From the NCBI GenBank assembly GCA_029240015.1, contig JARBTU010000009.1:1-15507 (forward strand): DNA of 15,507 nucleotides, in the 5' to 3' direction. Below the pieces are notes generated by a model, which saw only the letters and a list, made by a program, of their open reading frames with translations, did not search any database and was not told the DNA's origin. How positions within the stretch are numbered: position 1 is the first letter of the stretch; the number at the start of each line of letters is the position of its first letter. This stretch comes from Oscillospiraceae bacterium (GTDB lineage: Bacteria > Bacillota > Clostridia > Oscillospirales > Ruminococcaceae). Positions 1 through 6,839 of the stretch are shown here, in pieces. Position numbers and translations under genes: made by a program.

Positions 1-2124
1 AACATCTCTTCCCAAATCAATAATCTGATAGCCATAGTTTTCAAGAATAACTTTGACGATATTTTTTCCGATATCGTGGATGTCACCTTTTACTGTTGCT
101 AAAACAATCTTCCCTTTGCTGATCGACGTCCTTCCTTTTGAGGCGATAAATGCTTTAATTTCCTCAAAGGCCGACTGAGCGGCTTGTGCAGACTGCAAGA
201 GCTGCGGCAAAAAGATTTCTCCCTTTTCAAAGCGGGTTCCTACCACATCCAGTGCTGGAATGAGCAATGTGTTCACAATTTCCATTTCGTTCGTCGTCAG
301 AAGCAATTGATTTGTAATCTGTTTCGCTTCCTCACGCAAACCTTTTGAGATGGCATGATTGATATCCACCGTTGTTTGGACTCCCTGTTGAGCAGGGCTC
401 TTCGGCTCTGTTTTCACCGTATTGTACTTTAAAATATAATCCGTAGCATTCTCATCTTTGTTGTATAAAACGTTGTACGCATAAACCGCATCCACCATCT
501 GTGAGATGTTCGGGTTGATGATCGGTAAAGTAAGACCATGCGACATCGCCAGCAACAAAAAAGAATGATTGATTAATTCACGATTTGGAAGCCCAAAAGA
601 AATATTCGAAACACCCAAAACCGTTTTTAACCCTAATTGCTCGGTAACCATTTTCACTGCTTTTAATGTCTCTACGACTTCTTTTTGCTGAACTGACGCC
701 GTCAGCGTCAAACAATCTATATACACATCCTCTTTCGGAATGCCGTAATAAACTGCTTTGTCAAGAATCTTTTTTGCAATCTGGAAACGGGTCTCCGCCT
801 CGTTCGGAATTCCGTTTTGGTCGAGAGTCAATCCTACAATCGCTGCACCGTATTTTTTCACGATAGGAAGCAAGGTATCCAAGACTTTTTCTTCCCCGTT
901 GACCGAATTGACAATCGCCTTTCCATTATAGACCCTCAGCGCCGCCTCTACCGCCTTAGGGTCGGATGAGTCAATCTGCAGAGGAACATCAATGACTGAC
1001 TGGAGCTGTTTAACAACTTTTATCATCATGGAAACTTCGTCTATTTCAGGAAGTCCCACATTCACGTCCAGAATATGAGCACCTGCTTCCACCTGCGATA
1101 CGCCTTGAGACAGGATATAGTCAATATCATTATTAATCAGTGCCTGTTTAAAGAGTTTTTTCCCCGTCGGGTTAATTCTTTCTCCGATAATCCTGACCCC
1201 GTCTATCACCACCGCCTTGGTGGGAGAGCAAACGGCAGAAACACGCTTAAAGTCGCATTTTACAGGTTGCTTTTGGGACAAAACTTTCTTGATTTCTTTA
1301 ATGTATTCGGGCGTTGTTCCGCAGCAGCCACCCATGATTGTGATTCCTTCGTCGGCATACTTACTCATTGTGCCAGCGAAAGACTCCGCAGAAATATCAT
1401 ATTCATTGCTGTTCAAGTTCGGAAGTCCGGCGTTTGCCTTTACAATCACAGGTAAGCTTGTCCAAGTCGCCAGCTCTTTTGCAATCGGGAATATCTCCTC
1501 AGGTCCTAAGGAACAGTTAATTCCCATTGCGTCCACACCAAGCCCTTCCAAAGTGAGCGCCATAGATGCCACCGAGCACCCTGTAAATGTGCGATGGTTT
1601 TGTTCAAACGTCATGGTTACAAACACAGGGAGAGCGGTATGTTCTTTCGCCGCCAAAACCGCGGCCTTGACTTCATAAAGATCGGTCATCGTTTCGATTA
1701 CAATACAATCCGCACCTGACTTTTCCCCTTGCACCATTTGCTGGCGAAAAAGCTCATATGCCTCTTCAAAACTCAAACTTCCCGCAGGCTCAAGCAGTTC
1801 CCCTAACGGACCAATATCCAACGCAACTTTACTGTTTGTTCCCTTACATGCACGCTTTGCACAACCAACCGAAGCCTCGATAATTTGCTCGACGGTATAT
1901 CCTGTGCCTTCCAATTTATGTGCGTTCGCACCGAACGTGTTGGTATAAACGATGTCCGCTCCGCTTTTTATATATTCACGATGAATTTCTTCAATAATAT
2001 CCGATTGGATAATAGAAAGTATCTCCGGACGTTCCCCAAGTTTAAGCCCTTTCTTCTGGAGCATGGTACCCATCGCTCCGTCCAAAATAATAAAACCGCT
2101 TTTTAACATCTGCCTAATTCTCAC
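1..2124 (-). CDS. metH: Cobalamin-dependent methionine synthase MetH, 3' end beyond the window
   Basis: Transfers a methyl group from 5-methyl-THF via cob(I)alamin to homocysteine, giving methionine in the cytosol. The reading frame is open from 2124 to the left edge (708 codons seen). Numbered from GTG 2124, the homocysteine/zinc domain spans about 1-300, opening with ILDGAMGTML and carrying the expected zinc ligands C204 (GINCS) and C267/C268 (GGCCG). The pterin domain follows at about 310-565 (GERINPTGKK). The B12 cap domain is at about 575-660. The B12-binding domain starts near 670 with GDIHDIGKN, H683 being the expected cobalt ligand. GTG at 2124 is chosen because GAGGG lies 8 nt upstream. 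The ATG at 2109 has only a poorly spaced AGG. The gene overlaps the stop of the preceding activation-domain gene, implying translational coupling. The separate activation gene suggests this MetH lacks its own C-terminal reactivation domain, but that end is not visible. Confidence 0.95.
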   Translation of the reverse strand, partial: MRIRQMLKSGFIILDGAMGTMLQKKGLKLGERPEILSIIQSDIIEEIHREYIKSGADIVYTNTFGANAHKLEGTGYTVEQIIEASVGCAKRACKGTNSKVALDIGPLGELLEPAGSLSFEEAYELFRQQMVQGEKSGADCIVIETMTDLYEVKAAVLAAKEHTALPVFVTMTFEQNHRTFTGCSVASMALTLEGLGVDAMGINCSLGPEEIFPIAKELATWTSLPVIVKANAGLPNLNSNEYDISAESFAGTMSKYADEGITIMGGCCGTTPEYIKEIKKVLSQKQPVKCDFKRVSAVCSPTKAVVIDGVRIIGERINPTGKKLFKQALINNDIDYILSQGVSQVEAGAHILDVNVGLPEIDEVSMMIKVVKQLQSVIDVPLQIDSSDPKAVEAALRVYNGKAIVNSVNGEEKVLDTLLPIVKKYGAAIVGLTLDQNGIPNEAETRFQIAKKILDKAVYYGIPKEDVYIDCLTLTASVQQKEVVETLKAVKMVTEQLGLKTVLGVSNISFGLPNRELINHSFLLLAMSHGLTLPIINPNISQMVDAVYAYNVLYNKDENATDYILKYNTVKTEPKSPAQQGVQTTVDINHAISKGLREEAKQITNQLLLTTNEMEIVNTLLIPALDVVGTRFEKGEIFLPQLLQSAQAAQSAFEEIKAFIASKGRTSISKGKIVLATVKGDIHDIGKNIVKVILENYGYQIIDLGRDV

Positions 2125-2788
2125 AGGACCGACCCTCTTTTCTGTACATGCATTTATCTTTAAAATTGCAGGTTTCACAATCTCTTTTGGTGTTTTTAAT
2201 CATTGTTTTAGAAATCCCAATAACCGCAGTCACCGACTTTCTCGGCGTCAAAATGTTATTTTTAGTAGCAGTGAGTCCGATTTTTCGGTGAGTATCCAAA
2301 AGAGCCACAAAGTCTTTTTGCTGCTCAATAGGCATATCTCCATATCCCGGGCTGTACCTTGAGGTAATAAAACCGCCGCTCGCTTTAACTTCGGCTTCAA
2401 TGTCTTCCTGTACCTTGTCGCAAACCTGCTCGATAGCTGTACTCGCACAGCAATCCAAAATAATGGTTTTGGTCATATCGGACACTTGTGCCATGCGAAT
2501 TTCCCGCTCGATTTTGGTTCCCAGTGTCGCCGCCATCAATACGCACCGCTCACAGTCCTCAAGATGCTTTTTGATATCTTTTCCTTTTAGCGAAGACGAC
2601 GTTCCACTCAGCTCCAGAGCCTTATTTTTAGCTATCTCAAAAAATCTATACACAAATCGAGGTTCTGAAAGCTCAATTACTTTTTGAATGCACTCATCAA
2701 TTAGAACGTCTAGATTCTTTTCGTACTCTCCGCCTTTATATCCCAAATAGCGCAGAATCTCATTTTTTTCAAGCGCCCCGATTTTCAT
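2114..2788 (-). CDS. Stand-alone MetH reactivation (AdoMet-binding) domain protein
   Basis: This 224-residue protein corresponds to the C-terminal activation domain of long MetH enzymes, which binds AdoMet and helps remethylate oxidised cob(II)alamin. The sequence shows RYSPGYGD at 144-151, matching the RxSxGY AdoMet motif of E. coli MetH, and PRKSVTAVIGI at about 182-192, typical of this family. An additional C-terminal cysteine cluster (C204, C207, C213, C222) could bind a metal or iron-sulfur centre; this is seen, but its role is unknown. ATG 2788 is preceded by GAGGAG with about 8 nt spacing. It lies between metF and metH, overlapping metH, so it should act in trans on the MetH next door. 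Split MetH systems of this kind are known in Firmicutes and Thermotoga. Confidence 0.9.
   Translation of the reverse strand: MKIGALEKNEILRYLGYKGGEYEKNLDVLIDECIQKVIELSEPRFVYRFFEIAKNKALELSGTSSSLKGKDIKKHLEDCERCVLMAATLGTKIEREIRMAQVSDMTKTIILDCCASTAIEQVCDKVQEDIEAEVKASGGFITSRYSPGYGDMPIEQQKDFVALLDTHRKIGLTATKNNILTPRKSVTAVIGISKTMIKNTKRDCETCNFKDKCMYRKEGRSCEN
2133..2137 (-). promoter_or_regulatory. Ribosome binding site deciding the metH start
   Basis: GAGGG on the minus strand sits 8 nt before the GTG at 2124-2122 and 23 nt before the in-frame ATG at 2109-2107. The spacing favours GTG, which makes metH overlap the end of the upstream gene by 11 nt. This is inferred from spacing only. Confidence 0.6.
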
Positions 2789-2818
2789 TAAAAATTCTCC
2801 TCAACCAAACAGAAAAGT

Positions 2819-3694
2819 TTATTTATTTGCAAATTTAAGGATAGAAGAAATGCTGGATGATATTTTTTTCGCAAGATATGGATTATTCATTGTATATAGA
2901 TGAACCCCTTGAACAGAATTAGAAAACAAATCCACAATTTGTTCTGTCGCATAGGCAATTCCCGCATCTCGAAGTGCTTCTTCATCAAACTCATACTTGT
3001 TAATCATTTTGACAAACTTTTTCGGCAAACTTGCTCCGCAAAGGGAAATGATGCGCAAAATCTGACGTTTGTTTACAACGGGCATAATCCCCGCAGAAAT
3101 AGGAACTGTGATCCCCGCATCCCGTGCACTGTCCACAAAATGATAAAAATCATTGTTATCAAAAAACAGCTGTGAAACCAAGCCTGTTACACCCGCATCC
3201 ACTTTTGTTTTTAAGTTTTTGACATCTTGATCAAGGTTGTCCGATTCAGGATGCCCTTCCGGATAACATGCACCCATAATATTAAAGTCGCCTTTTTCCC
3301 GAATCACCTGCACCAAATCACTTGCATATAGAAAGTCATGTTTGGGCTCTATATCCGGATTCTTGTCTCCTCGCAAAGCCATGATGTTTTCTATGCCCGC
3401 ATCTTTTAACCGATCAAGCATAATCAAAACTTCCTGTCTGGAAGAATTCACACAGGTAAGATGTGCAACGGGTTCAATATGATATCTGTCTTTAATAATC
3501 GAAGCAATTTCACAAGTGGAGTTATCCGCCAAATTGCCGCCTGCACCATATGTAACACTGATAAAATCGGGAGAAAGTCCTTTTAATTCTTCGAGCGTGT
3601 CATATATAGTCTCGATGGAACCGTTTTTCTTTGGAGGAAAAACTTCAAAGGAGAAGACTGCTTTTTTATGGTCATATAATTGATTGAGCTTCAT
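2819..3694 (-). CDS. metF: 5,10-methylenetetrahydrofolate reductase
   Basis: A flavoprotein that reduces 5,10-methylene-THF to 5-methyl-THF, the methyl donor for MetH. At 291 residues it is the usual length for bacterial MetF, a single TIM-barrel domain. Recognisable motifs are FSFEVFPPK at 14-22 with the catalytic-type Glu at 17, SVTYGAGG at 46-53, and ALRGD at 106-110. ATG 3694 is preceded by AAAGGA with suitable spacing. It is the first gene of the metF / activation-domain / metH operon, 30 nt upstream of the next gene. It has its own near-consensus promoter (3735-3763). Bacterial MetF often pairs with NADH or a partner protein; the electron donor cannot be told from sequence. Confidence 0.95.
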   Translation of the reverse strand: MKLNQLYDHKKAVFSFEVFPPKKNGSIETIYDTLEELKGLSPDFISVTYGAGGNLADNSTCEIASIIKDRYHIEPVAHLTCVNSSRQEVLIMLDRLKDAGIENIMALRGDKNPDIEPKHDFLYASDLVQVIREKGDFNIMGACYPEGHPESDNLDQDVKNLKTKVDAGVTGLVSQLFFDNNDFYHFVDSARDAGITVPISAGIMPVVNKRQILRIISLCGASLPKKFVKMINKYEFDEEALRDAGIAYATEQIVDLFSNSVQGVHLYTMNNPYLAKKISSSISSILKFANK

Positions 3695-3734
3695 ATCATG
3701 ATTCCTTTATAAAAATTAAATATATATACCTTTA

Positions 3735-3763
3735 ATAGTATCTATAAATAGCAAGCTTGTCAA
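3735..3763 (-). promoter_or_regulatory. Sigma-A promoter for the metF-metH operon
   Basis: On the minus strand TTGACA (3763-3758) is followed by a 17-nt spacer and TACTAT (3740-3735). Transcription would start near 3728, giving a leader of only about 35 nt. That leaves no room for a SAM riboswitch or T-box, so metF control would have to act at the promoter. Confidence 0.75.
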
Positions 3764-3778
3764 CCTACTTCTAAGCCA

Positions 3779-3794
3779 ATAACAAGGGTGTTAT
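3779..3794. repeat. Short perfect inverted repeat between metF and metY
   Basis: ATAACA - AGGG - TGTTAT is a perfect 6-bp inverted repeat with a 4-nt centre. It lies just upstream of the metF -35 box and about 64 bp upstream of the metY -35 box. Its place between divergent promoters suits a regulator site, but a 6-bp repeat in AT-rich DNA can occur by chance. Confidence 0.3.
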
Positions 3795-3857
3795 GCGTCT
3801 TATAACTGTATACTCGTACCAAAAAATGACGAAAAGTTTAAATCTTCTTAAAAAGTA

Positions 3858-3886
3858 TTGACACAAATAAAATTCCTTGATATAAT
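3858..3886 (+). promoter_or_regulatory. Consensus sigma-A promoter for the leader peptide and metY
   Basis: TTGACA (3858-3863), a 17-nt spacer and TATAAT (3881-3886) match the consensus exactly. Transcription should begin near 3893, giving an RNA leader of about 180 nt before metY. A promoter this strong on a biosynthetic gene implies control by a repressor or by the leader. The motif TATAATTCA recurs at 3896-3904, around the expected start. Confidence 0.85.
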
Positions 3887-3953
3887 TCAATCCATATAAT
3901 TCATATAACCATTATAGGCATTAAATGAATTGGACGAATTGGAGTTGGTCATT

Positions 3954-4028
3954 ATGAGATTAAACCTTCAAATTAATAAAAGTAAAAAAGCAGAAAACCG
4001 AATGTGTCGGTTTCGATGTTGTCACTAA
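3954..4028 (+). CDS. 24-residue Cys-rich leader peptide upstream of metY
   Basis: A short ORF begins at ATG 3954 with GGAG 9 nt upstream (3941-3944). It encodes 24 residues ending RMCRFRCCH and stops at TAA 4026-4028, 45 nt before metY. Three Cys codons (all TGT) lie in the last seven sense codons, interleaved with Arg codons. The N-terminal part is rich in Lys and Asn, with no membrane segment. It lies between a consensus promoter and a sulfhydrylase gene, so I infer a cysteine-responsive leader peptide: ribosomes slow at the Cys codons when charged tRNA-Cys is scarce and alter RNA folding or coupling to metY. Polycysteine leader ORFs with this role are established in mycobacteria. The mechanism here is not proven, and no intrinsic terminator is seen in the leader. 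Confidence 0.7.
   Translation: MRLNLQINKSKKAENRMCRFRCCH
3995..4013 (+). promoter_or_regulatory. RNA hairpin inside the leader ORF
   Basis: AAACCGA and TCGGTTT form a perfect 7-bp stem with a 5-nt loop, spanning the codons for the Asn-Arg-Met-Cys-Arg-Phe stretch of the leader peptide. A ribosome translating the Cys codons would open this stem. No U-run follows, so it is not an intrinsic terminator itself. ATGACC at 4034-4039 could also pair with GGTCAT at 3947-3952, the leader's start region, giving a possible competing long-range fold. Confidence 0.4.
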
Positions 4029-4073
4029 ATTTTATGACCCGTTTACTAAATATTAAGAAAAGAGGAAATTCCA

Positions 4074-5360
4074 ATGAGTTACAGAGAAAACAGAAAATTA
4101 AAATTTGAAACCCTTCAGCTTCACGTAGGTCAGGAAAAACCCGATTCCGCAACCGATGCAAGAGCTGTTCCGATTTACCAAACCTCTTCTTATGTTTTTG
4201 CAGACTCTGCACAGGCTGCAGGACGCTTTGGTCTATCAGAAGGGGGAAATATATACACCCGATTAATGAACCCAACCTCCGACGTTTTTGAACAAAGAAT
4301 TGCCGCACTTGAAGGCGGAGTCGCTGCTTTGGCGACCTCATCCGGCGCTGCTGCTATTACATATTCGGTTCAAAACATCGCTCATGCAGGTGACCATATC
4401 GTATCTGCGAAAACGATTTATGGCGGAACATACAACTTGTTTGCACATACTTTTAAGGATTTTGGAATATCCACCACTTTTGTGGATGCGGACGAAGAAG
4501 GCTCTTTTGAAAAAGCCATCCAGCCAAACACCAAAGCTATTTTCATCGAAAGCCTCGGAAATCCGAATTCCAGTATCATAGATATTGAAAAAATAGCTGA
4601 TATTGCACATAAAAACGGAATCCCTTTGATAGTGGACAATACATTTGCAACTCCTTATCTTCTCCGTCCGATTGAATACGGCGCAGATATCGTGGTTCAT
4701 TCCGCCACAAAATTTATCGGTGGTCACGGAACATCTATCGGCGGCGTGGTTATTGACTCGGGAAAATTTGACTGGGCAGCATCGGGCAAATTCCCTTATC
4801 TCACCGAGCCAGACCCAAGCTACCATGGTGTTCGCTTTACCGAAGCTGTTGGTGCTCTAGCATATATTATCAAGCTTCGTGTTACTCTTATGAGAGACAC
4901 TGGCTCTACTATCAGCCCATTCAATTCCTTCTTATTTTTACAAGGATTAGAAACACTTTCTCTTCGAGTGGAAAGACATGTTGAAAACACTTTGAAGGTT
5001 ATTGAATTCCTGAAAAATCATCCTAAGGTTGAAAGAGTGAACCACCCATCTCTCCCTGACAGCGGATACAAAGAACTTTATGACAAATACTTCCCAAACG
5101 GTGCCGGCTCTATCTTCACTTTTGAAATCAAGGGCGGAGCGGAAGAAGCAAAGGCATTTATTGACCGTCTTGAAATATTCTCGCTTTTGGCGAATGTTGC
5201 AGACGTTAAATCCCTTGTTATCCATCCGGCAAGCACAACGCATTCTCAAATGAACGAGCAAGAACTTTTGGCTTCAGGCATCAAGCCGAATACTGTTCGT
5301 CTTTCGATCGGGACCGAGCATATTGATGACTTGATTTATGACTTAGAACAAGCTTTTTAA
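4074..5360 (+). CDS. metY: O-acetylhomoserine sulfhydrylase (O-acetylhomoserine aminocarboxypropyltransferase)
   Basis: A PLP enzyme of the Cys/Met-metabolism family that condenses O-acetylhomoserine with sulfide to homocysteine; some members can also use O-acetylserine. The length of 428 residues is typical of MetY and longer than MetB/MetC. Features seen are YTR at 61-63 (phosphate binding by the neighbouring subunit), TSSGAAA at 88-94, [10 protein letters not shown] at 187-196 with the Asp that contacts the PLP ring nitrogen, and [11 protein letters not shown] at 210-220 with K213 the expected Schiff-base lysine. ATG 4074 has AGAGGA about 8 nt upstream. The gene is divergent from metF and is preceded by the Cys-rich leader. 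Direct sulfhydrylation here would feed homocysteine to MetH across the intergenic region. Confidence 0.95.
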   Translation: MSYRENRKLKFETLQLHVGQEKPDSATDARAVPIYQTSSYVFADSAQAAGRFGLSEGGNIYTRLMNPTSDVFEQRIAALEGGVAALATSSGAAAITYSVQNIAHAGDHIVSAKTIYGGTYNLFAHTFKDFGISTTFVDADEEGSFEKAIQPNTKAIFIESLGNPNSSIIDIEKIADIAHKNGIPLIVDNTFATPYLLRPIEYGADIVVHSATKFIGGHGTSIGGVVIDSGKFDWAASGKFPYLTEPDPSYHGVRFTEAVGALAYIIKLRVTLMRDTGSTISPFNSFLFLQGLETLSLRVERHVENTLKVIEFLKNHPKVERVNHPSLPDSGYKELYDKYFPNGAGSIFTFEIKGGAEEAKAFIDRLEIFSLLANVADVKSLVIHPASTTHSQMNEQELLASGIKPNTVRLSIGTEHIDDLIYDLEQAF

Positions 5361-5376
5361 GAAAAAATATTGAATG

Positions 5377-5409
5377 AAAAGCACCGACTTTTAAAGTCGG
5401 TGCTTTTTT
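5377..5409. terminator. Bidirectional terminator shared by metY and cca
   Basis: GCACCGACTTT (5381-5391) pairs perfectly with AAAGTCGGTGC (5393-5403), flanked by AAAA on the left and TTTTTT on the right. It is a classic intrinsic terminator for metY on the plus strand. The hairpin overlaps the cca stop codon (5391-5393), so it probably ends cca transcripts as well, although the minus-strand T-run is shorter (TTTT). Confidence 0.9.
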
Positions 5410-6722
5410 GCTTCTTCTATCAAACTGCCATATTCATTTTTAGTCTTTTCTTCCATGACCGCATGGAGCAAATGCTCCAACATTTCCCCTATCTGCTTTC
5501 CGCTCAACCCAATTTCGATTAGATCGTTGCCGTTGATTGCGAGATCTTTTAGCGAAAAGCATTCTTGTTCTACAATGATTTCATCCAAAATCTTTGAAAT
5601 TTCATTGAGCTCATCCAGCCTTTCATGAAAAACGGGATTATGCGCAAATGTATCGGCTTTTTTTATAAGCAAAATCTCACGAAAAACAGGCTCTGTAAGC
5701 CTGTTGAGCCATTTTTTAATGATTTTTTTATCGGATTTTATAGGAGTATCGTGATACTTTATCAGCGTGCATACTCTATCAATTGTAAAACGATCTAACT
5801 TCAAATAGGTAAGGATTTTTTCTGCTGTCTGCTCACTTAACTTAGAATGTCCATAAAAATGCCCTGTTCCCTTTTCATCCTGTGTGTAACAAAGGGGCTT
5901 TCCCACATCATGCAGCAATGCCGCCAACCTTAAATATGGTGGAAAAGGAGGCGTATCCTCCACGGCTACCAAGCTATGTTCTAATACATCATAAATATGA
6001 TAAGGATTATTCTGATTAAACCCCTTCATCGGCAAAAGATCGGGAACTACTTCTCCTAGGATTTCAATATAGTCTGTCATGACCTGCTTTTGATTCTTTC
6101 CGCAAATTAATTTTAAATACTCAACTGTAACCCGCTCTTTTGAAATATTATTTAACCGATTTTTATTTCGGAACATTGCACAGGAAGTCTCTGTTTCAAT
6201 TTCAAATCCCAATACACTTGCAAAACGAATGCCCCGCAGTATTCTTAGCGCATCTTCTTCAAAGCGTTTGTCAGCATTACCAACACAACGAATTTTTTTG
6301 TTTTTTATATCTTCTATTCCACCAAAGAAATCGATGAAACCTGAATTCTCGTCGTACGCAATGGCATTGATGGTGAAATCCCGCCTCGCCAAATCTTCTT
6401 TCAAGCTGGAAGTAAATTGGACGCTTTCAGGATGGCGGTTGTCAAGATATTCTCCATCTGTTCGATATGTCGTGATTTCGAGCGGAATATTGTCTATCAT
6501 TACGGTCACCGTTCCGTGCTTCAATCCCGTTTCGATGACTCTATGGGACTTGAATATTTGAGAGACCTGATTTGGCAAAGCGTTGGTGGTAATGTCTACG
6601 TCCTTTGGTGAAAGCTGTAGTATCATATCACGAACGCAGCCGCCAACAATATATGCCTCAAATCCATTTTCATGAAGCATCTTCAAAGCCGTTTTTACCT
6701 GTACTGAAAGTTCTCCAATCAT
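5391..6722 (-). CDS. cca: CCA-adding tRNA nucleotidyltransferase with HD domain
   Basis: Adds or repairs the 3' CCA of tRNAs in the cytosol. It is a class II nucleotidyltransferase of 443 residues. The head domain has GGCVRD at 27-32 and the metal-binding DVD at 41-43. RRDFTINAI lies at 113-121 and ALRILRGIRF at 158-167, in the neck and RNA-binding region. An HD domain follows, with LLHDVGKP around 269-276, as in many Firmicutes CCA enzymes; it may give phosphohydrolase activity. A GNDLIEIG-type C-terminal segment closes the protein. ATG 6722 has a GGGGGAG site 5 nt upstream. It is transcribed alone from a consensus promoter. Poly(A) polymerase is the main alternative, but the full motif set and low-G+C origin favour Cca. 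Confidence 0.92.
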   Translation of the reverse strand: MIGELSVQVKTALKMLHENGFEAYIVGGCVRDMILQLSPKDVDITTNALPNQVSQIFKSHRVIETGLKHGTVTVMIDNIPLEITTYRTDGEYLDNRHPESVQFTSSLKEDLARRDFTINAIAYDENSGFIDFFGGIEDIKNKKIRCVGNADKRFEEDALRILRGIRFASVLGFEIETETSCAMFRNKNRLNNISKERVTVEYLKLICGKNQKQVMTDYIEILGEVVPDLLPMKGFNQNNPYHIYDVLEHSLVAVEDTPPFPPYLRLAALLHDVGKPLCYTQDEKGTGHFYGHSKLSEQTAEKILTYLKLDRFTIDRVCTLIKYHDTPIKSDKKIIKKWLNRLTEPVFREILLIKKADTFAHNPVFHERLDELNEISKILDEIIVEQECFSLKDLAINGNDLIEIGLSGKQIGEMLEHLLHAVMEEKTKNEYGSLIEEAKKHRL

Positions 6723-6763
6723 TGTCTCTCCCCCTGTCCGTCTAAACCCTATTGTTTATTGTC

Positions 6764-6792
6764 AGTATAGTGAACCTGTCCGTGCTTGTCAA
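6764..6792 (-). promoter_or_regulatory. Sigma-A promoter for cca
   Basis: Minus-strand TTGACA (6792-6787), a 17-nt spacer and TATACT (6769-6764) lie about 42 bp upstream of the cca start. The -35 box begins one base beyond the hairpin terminator of the preceding gene, so the two units are packed tightly but insulated. Confidence 0.8.
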
Positions 6793-6793
6793 C

Positions 6794-6830
6794 ATAAAGC
6801 CGTAGATATCTGTAATATCTACGGCTTTAT
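6794..6830. terminator. Hairpin terminator after the DUF255 gene
   Basis: ATAAAGCCGTAGATAT (6794-6809) pairs perfectly over 16 bp with 6815-6830, with a CTGTA loop. It begins 10 bp beyond the stop of the DUF255 gene on the minus strand. The T-run is weak (TTTAT), so termination may be incomplete, but no other role is evident. Confidence 0.7.
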
Positions 6831-6839
6831 TCAAATCTT

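Noticed and set aside
1075..1678. Plus-strand ORFs of 126 and 153 codons opposite metH
   Set aside because: They overlap well-conserved metH coding sequence on the other strand, have no homology that I recognise and no ribosome binding sites.
3695..4073. SAM riboswitch or T-box expected upstream of metF or metY
   Set aside because: The metF leader is only about 35 nt. The metY leader lacks the conserved S-box core and any T-box sequence followed by a terminator; the leader peptide explains it better.
3973..4341. Minus-strand 122-codon ORF covering the metY leader and start
   Set aside because: It is antisense to the leader peptide and to the conserved N-terminus of MetY, with composition typical of a shadow frame.
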